Shown here: positions 1 to 7,188 of the stretch, piece by piece | Layout: every line of letters starts with the position of its first letter | How positions within the stretch are numbered: the stretch's first letter is position 1 | Origin: Clostridia bacterium | GTDB taxonomy: Bacteria > Bacillota > Clostridia > Christensenellales > Aristaeellaceae | Direction: 5' to 3' | NCBI GenBank assembly: GCA_017431005.1 | Contig: JAFRLY010000058.1 | Coordinates: 1-62,183, forward strand | DNA length: 62,183 nucleotides | The notes under the pieces: generated by a model | Seen by the model: only the letters and a program-made list of their open reading frames with translations | Databases searched by the model: none | What the model was told of the DNA's origin: nothing | Position numbers and translations under genes: made by a program

Positions 1-118
1 ACTAGCCAGGATAATGGGAGGGAATCCCTCTCTTTCCGGCACTTTTAGACGGTTATTGCAGCTCCTATTTGATTTTCTGGAAAAGCAAAACAAAATGGCT
101 CCAGCGTTTGTACGCTGA
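1..118 (+). CDS. 3' end of an unidentified protein gene (partial)
   Basis: A reading frame starting at base 2 is open from the left edge to a TGA at 116-118 and gives 38 residues rich in Leu and Phe, ending KMAPAFVR. A strong intrinsic terminator on the same strand begins 22 bases after the stop, which fits the end of a real gene. The fragment is too short to assign a family. A non-coding transcript ending at the same terminator is the alternative. Confidence 0.4.
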   Translation, partial: LARIMGGNPSLSGTFRRLLQLLFDFLEKQNKMAPAFVR

Positions 119-140
119 AACCACTTTGTCTACGATCTGA

Positions 141-167
141 CTGCCGCGATTCCGCGGCAGATTTTTT
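141..167 (+). terminator. Intrinsic terminator closing the left-edge transcript
   Basis: A perfect 8-bp stem (CTGCCGCG / CGCGGCAG, loop ATTC) is followed by ATTTTTT. The T run overlaps the last codon of the opposite-strand PHP gene, so the two genes converge tail to tail. Confidence 0.85.
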
Positions 168-951
168 ATGCCTCAAACCACTTTCTTTCAGAAGGAACCG
201 TTTCCTCCCGGTCGTTCACCATCCAGGCGGTGTGCCTTTCATCCGGCTGCCATGCGCTGTCCCACGCAAAGCGCTCCTCCGGCACGGCCAGTCCGATGCT
301 CTCCCGGTTCAGAATGATCCGTACATAATCGTCAATGCAGGTCAGCCGTTTTTCCAGCGTCACACCGTAGGCGGCTTTTGCCGGGGAATGATGGTTATCC
401 GATCCGGCTGTCATCAGAAAGCCAAGCTCCCTGCCGTACCGGATCGCCCGGGCGTCGTCAATCGGATCGTTTCCGGCGTTCGCCGCCTCAATCCCGTCGC
501 AGAAGGATGGCGCAAGCCGGATTTTGTCCATGTATCCCCGGATCCGGAACGGATGCGCCTGAATGACGCAGCCTCCGGCCCGGTGGACCTCCTCCAGCTG
601 CTGCCGGCGGGTCCAGTGCTCCATTTCGGGATGCGCCTTCATATAAGCTTTGTCCAGTCCGTAAACCAGATATTCATCCCCGGCAAAGTTCTGCTCGTAG
701 GCGAAGAACACGTCCAGCCCGATTTTGTCCCCTTCCTCCCGCGCATCCTCATATCCCCGGAAAAACAGGTCAATCCGCTCCTCCCACGGCAGCCGCCTGT
801 CCACCGCGGTGTTGCCGTGAAAAAAGTGATCCGTCATGATGATGCCGGTATAGCCCATATCGCGGTACCAAAGGGCGTGCTCCTTCCCGGTGCTGACGCC
901 GCAGGCGCTTCCCTGGCAGGTGTGCATATGGGTTTCATAAATATAGGCCAT
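166..951 (-). CDS. PHP-domain metal-dependent phosphoesterase
   Basis: The 261-residue product is a compact PHP domain. It shows the expected metal-binding motifs in order: THMHT near residue 8, MTDHFF near 40, IQAHPFR mid-protein, and TAGSDNHH in the C-terminal third. PHP proteins of this size hydrolyse phosphomonoesters such as histidinol phosphate or nucleotide 3',5'-phosphates; the substrate cannot be told here. The ATG at 951 has GGGAG 7 bases upstream; the open frame extends further but that part reads as shadow of the next gene. It lies 14 bp downstream of the beta-CASP nuclease gene, so the two are probably co-transcribed and may both act on nucleic acid ends. Confidence 0.85.
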   Translation of the reverse strand: MAYIYETHMHTCQGSACGVSTGKEHALWYRDMGYTGIIMTDHFFHGNTAVDRRLPWEERIDLFFRGYEDAREEGDKIGLDVFFAYEQNFAGDEYLVYGLDKAYMKAHPEMEHWTRRQQLEEVHRAGGCVIQAHPFRIRGYMDKIRLAPSFCDGIEAANAGNDPIDDARAIRYGRELGFLMTAGSDNHHSPAKAAYGVTLEKRLTCIDDYVRIILNRESIGLAVPEERFAWDSAWQPDERHTAWMVNDREETVPSERKWFEA

Positions 952-965
952 TGCTCTGCTCCCTT

Positions 966-2570
966 TTATCTGATGAGATCCCGGATCCGGTCCGTCAGTT
1001 CCCGCAGCTCCCCGTTGGCATGGTTCCTCAGGCCGGCTGCGTAGGCAGCAAGCTCCCTCACGGCTTCCATCAGCTGGCTGTACAGATCCTTTTCTTTCTT
1101 TGTTTCCGCTTTCCGGGCGGTTTGTTTCTTCCAGTAAACCGGCTCCGTCAGCCGGATCCATTCGCCCTTTGCCAGGTCGTAACAGGAGCCTGCGCAGGGA
1201 GCGTATGCCGGCAGCCCCAGTTCCTCCGTCACTGTGCGGGCAAAGGCAGTACTTGCGTCCTCATCCCCGTGGTTGACGAATACAAATGCGGGCTTTTTCT
1301 CAAATCCCCGCAGCCAGCTCAGCAGTCCGTCCCGGTCCGCATGGCCGGAGATGCCGCTGAGCATGGCAATTTCCGCTCTGGATTCAATGGGCTCTCCCAG
1401 AATCTTCACCGTCTTTGCGCCGTCGTAAATAATGCGTCCCAGCGTACCCGCAGCCTGGTAGCCCGCAAACAGGATCGTGTTTTTCTCGTTCCACAGGTTG
1501 TGCTTCAGATGGTGACGGATCCGTCCGCCCTCGCACATGCCGCCGGAGGCAATGATCACCTTCGGCTCGCTGTTTCCGTTCAGCGCCTTGGACTCCTCCG
1601 CGGAAACCACGGTGTGAAGCCCGTCGAACCAGATGGGGTTTTCACCGCTGCGCATCACTTCCCGCGTCTCATCGTCCAGGCAGTCCATCCCGCACTGCAG
1701 GAAAATCGCCGTGGCTTCATTGGCCAGCGGGCTGTCCACATACACCGGAAAATCCCGCAGCTGTTCCGGAATCAGATGCCGCTGTTTGATTTCCCGGATG
1801 AAGTAGAGCAGCTCCTGAGTTCTGCCGACCGCGAAGGAAGGAATGATCACGGTGCCGCCCCGCTGGAATGTCCGGGTCAGAATGCCTGTCAGCAGCGGAA
1901 TCGGATCCGTGGTCCGCTCATGCAGCCGGTTGCCGTAGGTGGACTCGATCATCAGGTAATCCGCTTCCCGCATCGGCTGCGGATCCCGGATAATCGGCTG
2001 ATCCGTATTGCCAACGTCTCCGCTGAACACCATGGTCTTCTGCGTCTCCCCTTCCCGCAGGAAAACCTCCAGGAAGGCTGATCCGAGCAGATGCCCCGCG
2101 TCCGTAAACCGCAGGCTCAGGCCCTCATCCACCAGGTTGATCTCTCCGTAGCGGCAGGGCTTGAACAGCTTCATAACCCCTGCCGCGTCCTCCGCGGTGT
2201 ACAGCGGTTCCGCCGGCGGCAGCCCGGCCCGCTGGTTCTTTTTCGTCTGCCACTCGGCGTCGGATTCCTGAATAGCGGCGCTGTCAGCCAGCATGATGGT
2301 GCACAGGTTCGTGGTTTCAGCTGTCGCGTAAACCGTTCCCCTGAACCCGTTTTTATAAAGAAGCGGCAGCCTGCCGGAATGGTCGATGTGGGCATGCGTC
2401 AGGAAGACATATTCAATCCGGGCAGGTTCCACGGGCAGCTCGGCCTGCTGAACGTTGTTTTCCCCCTGCTCCATTCCGTAATCCACCAGGCAGTACCGTT
2501 CCGGCAGCCATTCTATCATGGTGCAGCTGCCAGTCACCTGCCGGTCCGCGCCCAGAAACGTAACCTTCAT
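966..2570 (-). CDS. MBL-fold beta-CASP ribonuclease-like protein
   Basis: This 534-residue protein has a metallo-beta-lactamase fold with the zinc motif THAHIDHSG and GDVGN. The beta-CASP insert follows (ESTYGN, PSFAVGRTQELL, ASGGMCEGGRI), then SGHADRDGLL and a closing VNHGDED. This is the CPSF/YsdA-like group, known to act on RNA; classical RNase J is a separate clade with another C-terminal domain. The last roughly 65 residues are a Lys/Glu/Ala-rich tail. The ATG at 2570 follows GGAAAGGAAG. The 5' leader contains a 7-bp hairpin (ATGCCGG / CCGGCAT, 2592-2609). It is transcribed divergently from the alcohol dehydrogenase gene. Confidence 0.88.
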   Translation of the reverse strand: MKVTFLGADRQVTGSCTMIEWLPERYCLVDYGMEQGENNVQQAELPVEPARIEYVFLTHAHIDHSGRLPLLYKNGFRGTVYATAETTNLCTIMLADSAAIQESDAEWQTKKNQRAGLPPAEPLYTAEDAAGVMKLFKPCRYGEINLVDEGLSLRFTDAGHLLGSAFLEVFLREGETQKTMVFSGDVGNTDQPIIRDPQPMREADYLMIESTYGNRLHERTTDPIPLLTGILTRTFQRGGTVIIPSFAVGRTQELLYFIREIKQRHLIPEQLRDFPVYVDSPLANEATAIFLQCGMDCLDDETREVMRSGENPIWFDGLHTVVSAEESKALNGNSEPKVIIASGGMCEGGRIRHHLKHNLWNEKNTILFAGYQAAGTLGRIIYDGAKTVKILGEPIESRAEIAMLSGISGHADRDGLLSWLRGFEKKPAFVFVNHGDEDASTAFARTVTEELGLPAYAPCAGSCYDLAKGEWIRLTEPVYWKKQTARKAETKKEKDLYSQLMEAVRELAAYAAGLRNHANGELRELTDRIRDLIR

Positions 2571-2654
2571 GTTTTTGCGCTTCCTTTCCCGATGCCGGAT
2601 CCCCGGCATGCTTTCCCGATTCGGATAAAATCCTTTTCTTCCCCGGACAAAATA

Positions 2655-2663
2655 TGCTATAAT
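2655..2663 (+). promoter_or_regulatory. Extended -10 promoter for the alcohol dehydrogenase gene
   Basis: TGCTATAAT gives a perfect -10 box with a TGn extension, 38 bases before the start codon. No good -35 hexamer is seen at 16-18 bp, which is typical of extended -10 promoters. Confidence 0.6.
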
Positions 2664-2701
2664 GTTCGTGGTTTCCAATACTATTTTATGGAGGTTTGCT
2701 T

Positions 2702-3847
2702 ATGGCTGTCAATCGTTTTGTTCTCAACGGCGTATCCTACCACGGTCATGGCGCTATCAACGAAATTCCCGGCATCGTTGCTTCCAAAGGATTCAAAAAG
2801 GCCTTCGTTGCCTCTGATCCGGATCTGGTCAAATTCGGCGTTACCGCCAAGGTGACTGAGCTTCTGGAAAAGAACGGCATCGCTTATGAAGTATATTCCA
2901 ATATCAAGCCCAACCCCACCATTGAGAATGTGCAGCAGGGCGTGGATGCTTACCGCGCTTCCGGCGCCGATTTCATGATCACCATCGGCGGCGGTTCCTC
3001 CATGGATACCGGCAAGGGCATCGGCATCATCGTCAACAATCCTGAATACTATGATGTACGCTCCCTGGAAGGCGTTGCCCCCACGAAGCACCGCACCGTC
3101 TTCACCATCGCTGTTCCCACCACCGGCGGCACCGGCGCCGAGTCCACCATCAACTATGTGATCACGGACGTCGAAAAGAAGCGGAAGTTTGTCTGCGTTG
3201 ACCCGAACGACATTCCGGATGTGGCGGTTGTCGACCCGGATATGATGGCCTCCATGCCCAAGGGGCTCACCGCCTCCACCGGTATGGACGCGCTGACCCA
3301 CGCGATTGAAGGCTACACCACCAAGGCTGCCTGGGCCCTGTCCGACTGCCTGGATCTGGAAGCCATCAAACTGATCGCGAAGAATCTCCGCGCCGCTGTG
3401 CAGAATGATCCTGACGGCCGCGAGGGCATGGCCCTGGCTCAGTATGTGACCGCCATGGCGTATTCCAACGTCGGCCTGGGCATCGCCCATTCCATGGCCC
3501 ACACCCTGGGCGCTGTGTATGACACGCCGCACGGCGTTGCCTGCGCCATGATGCTGCCCATCGTCATGGAATTCAACCAGGAATGCACCGGTGAAAAGTT
3601 CAGGGCCATCGCTGAAGCCTTCGGTGTGGATACCGCCGGCATGGAGCCCGCTGCTTACCGCAAGGCTGCCATTGACGCCGTTCGTCAGCTGTCCGTTGAT
3701 GTCGGCATCCCCACCAAACTGGATAAGCTGAAGGAAGAGGATCTGCCCTTCCTCTGCGAGTCCGCTGCCGCTGACGCCTGCGCACCCGGCAACCCGAGGC
3801 CCGCGACCCTGGCTGATTTCGAAGCCATGTTCCGCAAGCTCATGTAA
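2702..3847 (+). CDS. Iron-containing (group III) alcohol dehydrogenase
   Basis: The 381-residue protein matches class III Fe-ADHs (lactaldehyde/propanediol, butanol and 1,3-propanediol dehydrogenases), which reduce short aldehydes with NAD(P)H. Visible motifs are GGGSSMDTGKG for NAD(P) binding, STGMDALTHAIEGY with a metal ligand His, and AHSMAHTLGAVYDTPHG containing the other metal-binding His residues. Length is typical for the family. The ATG at 2702 has GGAGG 7 bases upstream; a TTG two codons earlier is less likely. The gene is monocistronic: its own promoter precedes it and a strong terminator follows. Substrate is not predictable from sequence alone. Confidence 0.93.
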   Translation: MAVNRFVLNGVSYHGHGAINEIPGIVASKGFKKAFVASDPDLVKFGVTAKVTELLEKNGIAYEVYSNIKPNPTIENVQQGVDAYRASGADFMITIGGGSSMDTGKGIGIIVNNPEYYDVRSLEGVAPTKHRTVFTIAVPTTGGTGAESTINYVITDVEKKRKFVCVDPNDIPDVAVVDPDMMASMPKGLTASTGMDALTHAIEGYTTKAAWALSDCLDLEAIKLIAKNLRAAVQNDPDGREGMALAQYVTAMAYSNVGLGIAHSMAHTLGAVYDTPHGVACAMMLPIVMEFNQECTGEKFRAIAEAFGVDTAGMEPAAYRKAAIDAVRQLSVDVGIPTKLDKLKEEDLPFLCESAAADACAPGNPRPATLADFEAMFRKLM

Positions 3848-3848
3848 T

Positions 3849-3943
3849 GGAACGAAGGGACGGTCCTTTCCGTTCCGCTGATTTCCCGGCCCGGCAGAAA
3901 TGCCGGGCTTTTCCTTTAGGAGACAGGGGACGGTTCTCTGTCT
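3849..3943. repeat. Two copies of a GGGACGGT-core palindromic repeat
   Basis: Two short inverted-repeat elements share the core GGGACGGTYC. The first (3849-3876) has arms GGAACG / CGTTCC. The second (3921-3943) has arms AGACAG / CTGTCT. They flank the terminator of the alcohol dehydrogenase gene. A third copy lies inside a coding gene at 24792-24814. Confidence 0.65.
3889..3917 (+). terminator. Intrinsic terminator of the alcohol dehydrogenase gene
   Basis: Perfect 8-bp stem GCCCGGCA / TGCCGGGC with a GAAA tetraloop, followed by TTTTCCTTT. Confidence 0.88.
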
Positions 3944-3952
3944 CCCCGCGTG

Positions 3953-4927
3953 TTATTTCCGAAACACAATCCAGTTGTGGGACCAGGGAACCGGAAGACC
4001 GAACAGTGTCACAACCCTGTTATACGCGTTCCTGTACCAGGAATAATTCCATCCGGCTCCCATATCCATATACAGCGCATTCGTAACTCCAAGCCGCTGA
4101 AGCTCTTCCATGAACGCTTCAAAATGCAGCATATTCACGGAATCAATGATGCACAGGTTGCCGTTCAGCTCTGCCAGTGTCCTGTAGCAGCGCGCCCTGG
4201 GCCGGTTGATATTCATGACGGGTTCCCCGTCCCTGATAAGTCCGAACTGCATAAACCCGCTTCCGCCGGCCTCTGCGGCTTCCCGGATGGCTGAGGAAGC
4301 ATCGTCAAAGGCGAAGGCAAAACTGCCCTTTGAAAATACAAAAGCCGCAAAGCTGTCCTTGTTATACGGGCTTTCATGGAATTCCCCGTCCGCGGCATGA
4401 TCCCCGTCTATGTTCTCATGGGTGAAGCCAAGGCTGATATCGTGCTGAAAAGCAGCTCCGCTGCACCAGGTGATGGTTTCATCTGCTTTTGACGGACGCT
4501 TCCCGCATGCCAGCGTGATATCCGAATATTCCGGAAAAATGACGTAAACCGTGCCCGTGTTGTAAACCACTGTCTGATCCGCAGGAAGGATCTGCGCTGC
4601 AGGCATGGACGCTGCGTCGATACTGTCCGGAATCGTCACGTGATACTGGGAGACCAGTCCCATAAAGATGAACGCAAAGGCAGGAATCACAGCAAACGAG
4701 GAAGCGTACAGCACGCGGTAAAGAATCCTGACGATCCTGGATTTCAGCTTTTCCGGGCCCCAGAGATACAGAATCAGCGCCGCAATCTGTAGTACAGCCA
4801 GCGTCAGATACAAGGCCTGCAGGAGGCTCAGCCACATCTGAGCCACAAAATAGACCGTAAAGGCAAACAGGGCCAGAAGGGTCATCGAGATCAGCCAGAT
4901 TCCGGACAGTCTTTGCCTGAGACTCAT
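3953..4927 (-). CDS. Membrane protein with phosphodiester-glycosidase-like C-terminal domain
   Basis: The 324-residue protein starts with three hydrophobic segments (about residues 12-32, 36-55 and 68-90) and then an extracytoplasmic domain. The C-terminal part contains NRPRARCYRTLAELNG, a stretch like NLCIIDS, and TNALYMDMGAGWNYSWYR. This layout recalls the NAGPA-type phosphodiester glycosidase fold (PF09992), in which a late Asp-containing motif sits in a similar place; the canonical DGGGS is not present, so the assignment is tentative. The start ATG overlaps the stop of the upstream membrane protein gene (ATGA), indicating translational coupling. Function unknown. Confidence 0.6.
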   Translation of the reverse strand: MSLRQRLSGIWLISMTLLALFAFTVYFVAQMWLSLLQALYLTLAVLQIAALILYLWGPEKLKSRIVRILYRVLYASSFAVIPAFAFIFMGLVSQYHVTIPDSIDAASMPAAQILPADQTVVYNTGTVYVIFPEYSDITLACGKRPSKADETITWCSGAAFQHDISLGFTHENIDGDHAADGEFHESPYNKDSFAAFVFSKGSFAFAFDDASSAIREAAEAGGSGFMQFGLIRDGEPVMNINRPRARCYRTLAELNGNLCIIDSVNMLHFEAFMEELQRLGVTNALYMDMGAGWNYSWYRNAYNRVVTLFGLPVPWSHNWIVFRK

Positions 4928-5583
4928 TCCTTCCTGCCTCCTTCCCTTTTCAGCGTCAGCAGCTCCTGACGCAGGACCTTAAAGGAATCAAACTGCGACT
5001 CCACGCTGACCAGCAGAAGCAGCAGGGCGCTGTCTGTGACATACTGAAGCGCGTTCTTCCACAAAGCTGCGGAAGGAAAGCCGAGCCGGCTGTTGGCGGC
5101 AAAAAGCAGGATATATACGGCGAATTTAAAAAGGATGGCCATCCGGTTAAGGATCACGTTTTTCGGATTGCCGCGGAAGTTGTAGTTGATGAAAAAATGG
5201 TTGATTGTGATGATCACGGTCATCAGGAAAGCCATGCCGGCGGCAGCCAGATACAGGCTTCCCTGCACGCCGGCTACAAGATAGGTATCAAAATTCTGCT
5301 CACTCCACAGCACTGCAAGGACAAAATGAGCCTCCTGATACATCAGGCAGAACAGGACGCCGCCCATGAGTCCCTTGGCCACGTCCCATTTGAAAAACTT
5401 AAACGCCAGATACATGGCTGATGCTGTTGCCAGCTTGGCGGAAATCTCAAAAAACCGGAACGAATCCCTCTCCCTGAAACAGAGAAACAGGGAGATAAGG
5501 CTTGTGATGACGACAACCGCACAGGCTGCCGCCATAAAGTATTCACTCAGAAATAAGGATTGCCGCTGTTTCCTGTCTGCCAT
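4924..5583 (-). CDS. Polytopic membrane protein of unknown function
   Basis: The product is 219 residues with about five to six hydrophobic helices, short loops and a charged C-terminal tail (LTLKREGGRKE). No family is recognised. AGGAG lies 7 bases before the ATG at 5583. It is the first gene of a two-gene operon with the glycosidase-like membrane protein, linked by a 4-bp overlap, so the two may work as a pair. Confidence 0.7.
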   Translation of the reverse strand: MADRKQRQSLFLSEYFMAAACAVVVITSLISLFLCFRERDSFRFFEISAKLATASAMYLAFKFFKWDVAKGLMGGVLFCLMYQEAHFVLAVLWSEQNFDTYLVAGVQGSLYLAAAGMAFLMTVIITINHFFINYNFRGNPKNVILNRMAILFKFAVYILLFAANSRLGFPSAALWKNALQYVTDSALLLLLVSVESQFDSFKVLRQELLTLKREGGRKE

Positions 5584-5670
5584 AGTTAAACTCCTGCTGC
5601 TCAGTCGGTTTGTTTTACCGGTCAGACCCGGATCGGTTATTCTTCTGGATTATATCATATAATGCCAGTC

Positions 5671-5713
5671 AAAACGAAAATCCCGGAAGCCTTGATCTGC
5701 AAGAACTTCCGGG
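5671..5713 (-). terminator. Terminator of tRNA-Lys
   Basis: Reading the minus strand, CCCGGAAG and CTTCCGGG form an 8-bp stem around a 16-nt loop and are followed by ATTTTCGTTTT. It begins five bases after the tRNA end. Confidence 0.8.
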
Positions 5714-5717
5714 ACCG

Positions 5718-5790
5718 TACACCATTAGGGACTCGAACCCTAGACACCCTGATTAAGAGTCAGGTGCTCTACCAACTGAGCTAATGGTGC
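5718..5790 (-). tRNA. tRNA-Lys (anticodon CTT)
   Basis: The 73-nt cloverleaf reads on the minus strand. The acceptor arms are GCACCAT / ATGGTGT (first pair G-U), with discriminator A and no encoded CCA. The D arm contains AGCTCAGTTGGTAGAGC. The anticodon stem CCTGA / TCAGG encloses CTCTTAA, giving anticodon CTT for codon AAG. The T loop is GGTTCGAGTCC. It is a single-gene unit with its own promoter and terminator. Confidence 0.96.
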
Positions 5791-5815
5791 TCATGTCGCT
5801 CACGCAACAGTTGGT

Positions 5816-5843
5816 ATTATACCTGTTTTTGCTCCGTTGTCAA
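5816..5843 (-). promoter_or_regulatory. Promoter of tRNA-Lys
   Basis: On the minus strand TTGACA (5838-5843) and TATAAT (5816-5821), both perfect, are separated by 16 bp and lie about 25 bp upstream of the tRNA. Confidence 0.85.
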
Positions 5844-5910
5844 GAATTATTTTAAAAATTTTTCCATATTGCCGGTCCCCGAAAGTAGGGTTCACTGGAT
5901 GGCCTGAACG

Positions 5911-5946
5911 AAAAAAACAGGCGGGAGCTTGCCAGCTCCTGTCTGT
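5911..5946 (-). terminator. Terminator of the coiled-coil protein gene
   Basis: An interrupted GC stem centred on GGAGCT / AGCTCC is followed on the minus strand by seven T residues. It starts 19 bases after the stop codon. Confidence 0.8.
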
Positions 5947-5964
5947 TTTACTTTGTCTGAATGA

Positions 5965-7074
5965 TTATTTATCTTTCTTTATCTCTTCCTTTTCCAGCGT
6001 CAGCTTGTAGCCCAGTTCCTTCAGGGCTTCCGTCAGCTTGTCCGCCAGGCCGGTCAGAGTTTCCTCGTTCAGGCCTTCCAGGCTCAGTTCCTCCAGATTA
6101 AGCTCCGCGGCCTTTTCCTCCGCAGCAGTCTTCAGATCAGTTAGCTCCTTCTGAGCGGCTTCAAACTTGGTCGTCAGATCTGAAACAGTGCCTTCAATAT
6201 CAGTCTTTTCCTTCACTGCTGCCTCAAATTTTGTCTGAAGATCGGTAACTGTGCCTTCCAGATCAACCTTTGCCTTCAGCGCGGACTCCAGTTCGGTCGC
6301 CTTGGCTTCAGCGTCCTTGGTAATCTCTTCAATCTTTGCAATCAGGCCGTCTTTTTCCTTCGTTACAGTTTCAAGCTGTGTGCTCAGCTCCGTATTCGTG
6401 CTGCTGAGTCCCTCAATCTGCGTCGCCATGCTGCCCTTATCAGTCAGATGGCCTTCCGCTTCCGTTGTTTTTTCTGTCAGCTGAGCCGTCAGATCGGTCA
6501 CCTGGGTTTCCAGTTCCGTCTTGGCAGTGGTCAGCTCCGTCACCTGAGTCTCCAGAGCCGTCTTGGCAGTGGTCAGTGTTTCAATTTCCGTAGCTTTTGC
6601 AGCCGCATCAGCCGTCAGCGTTTCAATTTCCGTAGCTTTTGCCGCTGCATCGGCCGTCAGGGTTTCAATCTCGGCGGCTTTTGCGGTCACATCACCCTGC
6701 AGCGCTTCTGCGGCCTTGGCTGCTTCTTCGATCTGTGTGTTGAGACCGGTGATCAGGGTATCCTTTTCAGTGGCTTCCTTCGTCAGCTTCTCCACCGCGG
6801 CAGCCTTTTCTTCCGCATCTGTCGTCAGAGCAGTTATCTGGCCTGCCGTCTCTTCGGCGGCCTTGGTCAGCTCCGCGATCACACCGTCTTTTTCCTCGCC
6901 GGCAGTGGTCAGCTCAGTCACTTTAGCTGTTTGTTCCTCAATCTGAGCCTTCAGAGTGCTCAGCTGGTCCGACAGGCTGCCGTTCTTGTTGTTTCCGGTG
7001 ACAGTCGTCACAATGAAAATGATCGCCAGGATCGCCAGTGCACAGGTCAGAATGGGCAATGCTTTTTTCTTCAT
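5965..7074 (-). CDS. Membrane-anchored long coiled-coil protein
   Basis: This 369-residue protein has one N-terminal hydrophobic helix (residues 6-25) after MKKK. It is followed by about 300 residues of Ala/Glu/Thr/Lys-rich heptad sequence, almost certainly an extended coiled coil outside the membrane. Three near-identical 14-residue units (ADAAAKATEIETLT type) appear about one third in, encoded by 42-bp DNA repeats. The last 50 residues change character (LEELSLEGLNEETLTGL) and may form a small cap. There is GAGGAGG before the ATG, a good promoter and a terminator, so it is monocistronic. Role unknown; a cell-surface spacer or structural protein is possible. Confidence 0.75.
   Translation of the reverse strand: MKKKALPILTCALAILAIIFIVTTVTGNNKNGSLSDQLSTLKAQIEEQTAKVTELTTAGEEKDGVIAELTKAAEETAGQITALTTDAEEKAAAVEKLTKEATEKDTLITGLNTQIEEAAKAAEALQGDVTAKAAEIETLTADAAAKATEIETLTADAAAKATEIETLTTAKTALETQVTELTTAKTELETQVTDLTAQLTEKTTEAEGHLTDKGSMATQIEGLSSTNTELSTQLETVTKEKDGLIAKIEEITKDAEAKATELESALKAKVDLEGTVTDLQTKFEAAVKEKTDIEGTVSDLTTKFEAAQKELTDLKTAAEEKAAELNLEELSLEGLNEETLTGLADKLTEALKELGYKLTLEKEEIKKDK
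6578..6703. repeat. Three 42-bp tandem repeats inside the coiled-coil gene
   Basis: Units start at 6578, 6620 and 6662. The first two are nearly identical and the third is more diverged. The period equals 14 codons (two heptads), so gain or loss of units would keep frame and coiled-coil register. Confidence 0.8.
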
Positions 7075-7131
7075 TGGTGAAACCTCCTCATTCAGTTTTC
7101 GTCCGGAAAACCCGCAGACAAACTTTTTTTA

Positions 7132-7160
7132 ATTATATCATGTTACGGCCTGTTTGAAAA
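7132..7160 (-). promoter_or_regulatory. Promoter of the coiled-coil protein gene
   Basis: A TATAAT box (7132-7137) lies 17 bp from a weaker TTTTCA (7155-7160) on the minus strand, about 58 bp before the start codon. Confidence 0.65.
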
Positions 7161-7188
7161 GGTTAAAATGTTGACATTTTGCTCATTT

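Noticed and set aside
1-167. tracrRNA or other small RNA at the left edge
   Set aside because: The region has hairpins and a terminator, but no repeat complementarity or CRISPR gene is visible, and one frame is open through it to a stop. A gene end is simpler.
166-1161. Longer 331-residue version of the PHP protein
   Set aside because: The extra 70 residues read as out-of-frame sequence of the upstream nuclease gene, while the ATG at 951 has a good ribosome site and begins directly with the PHP motif.
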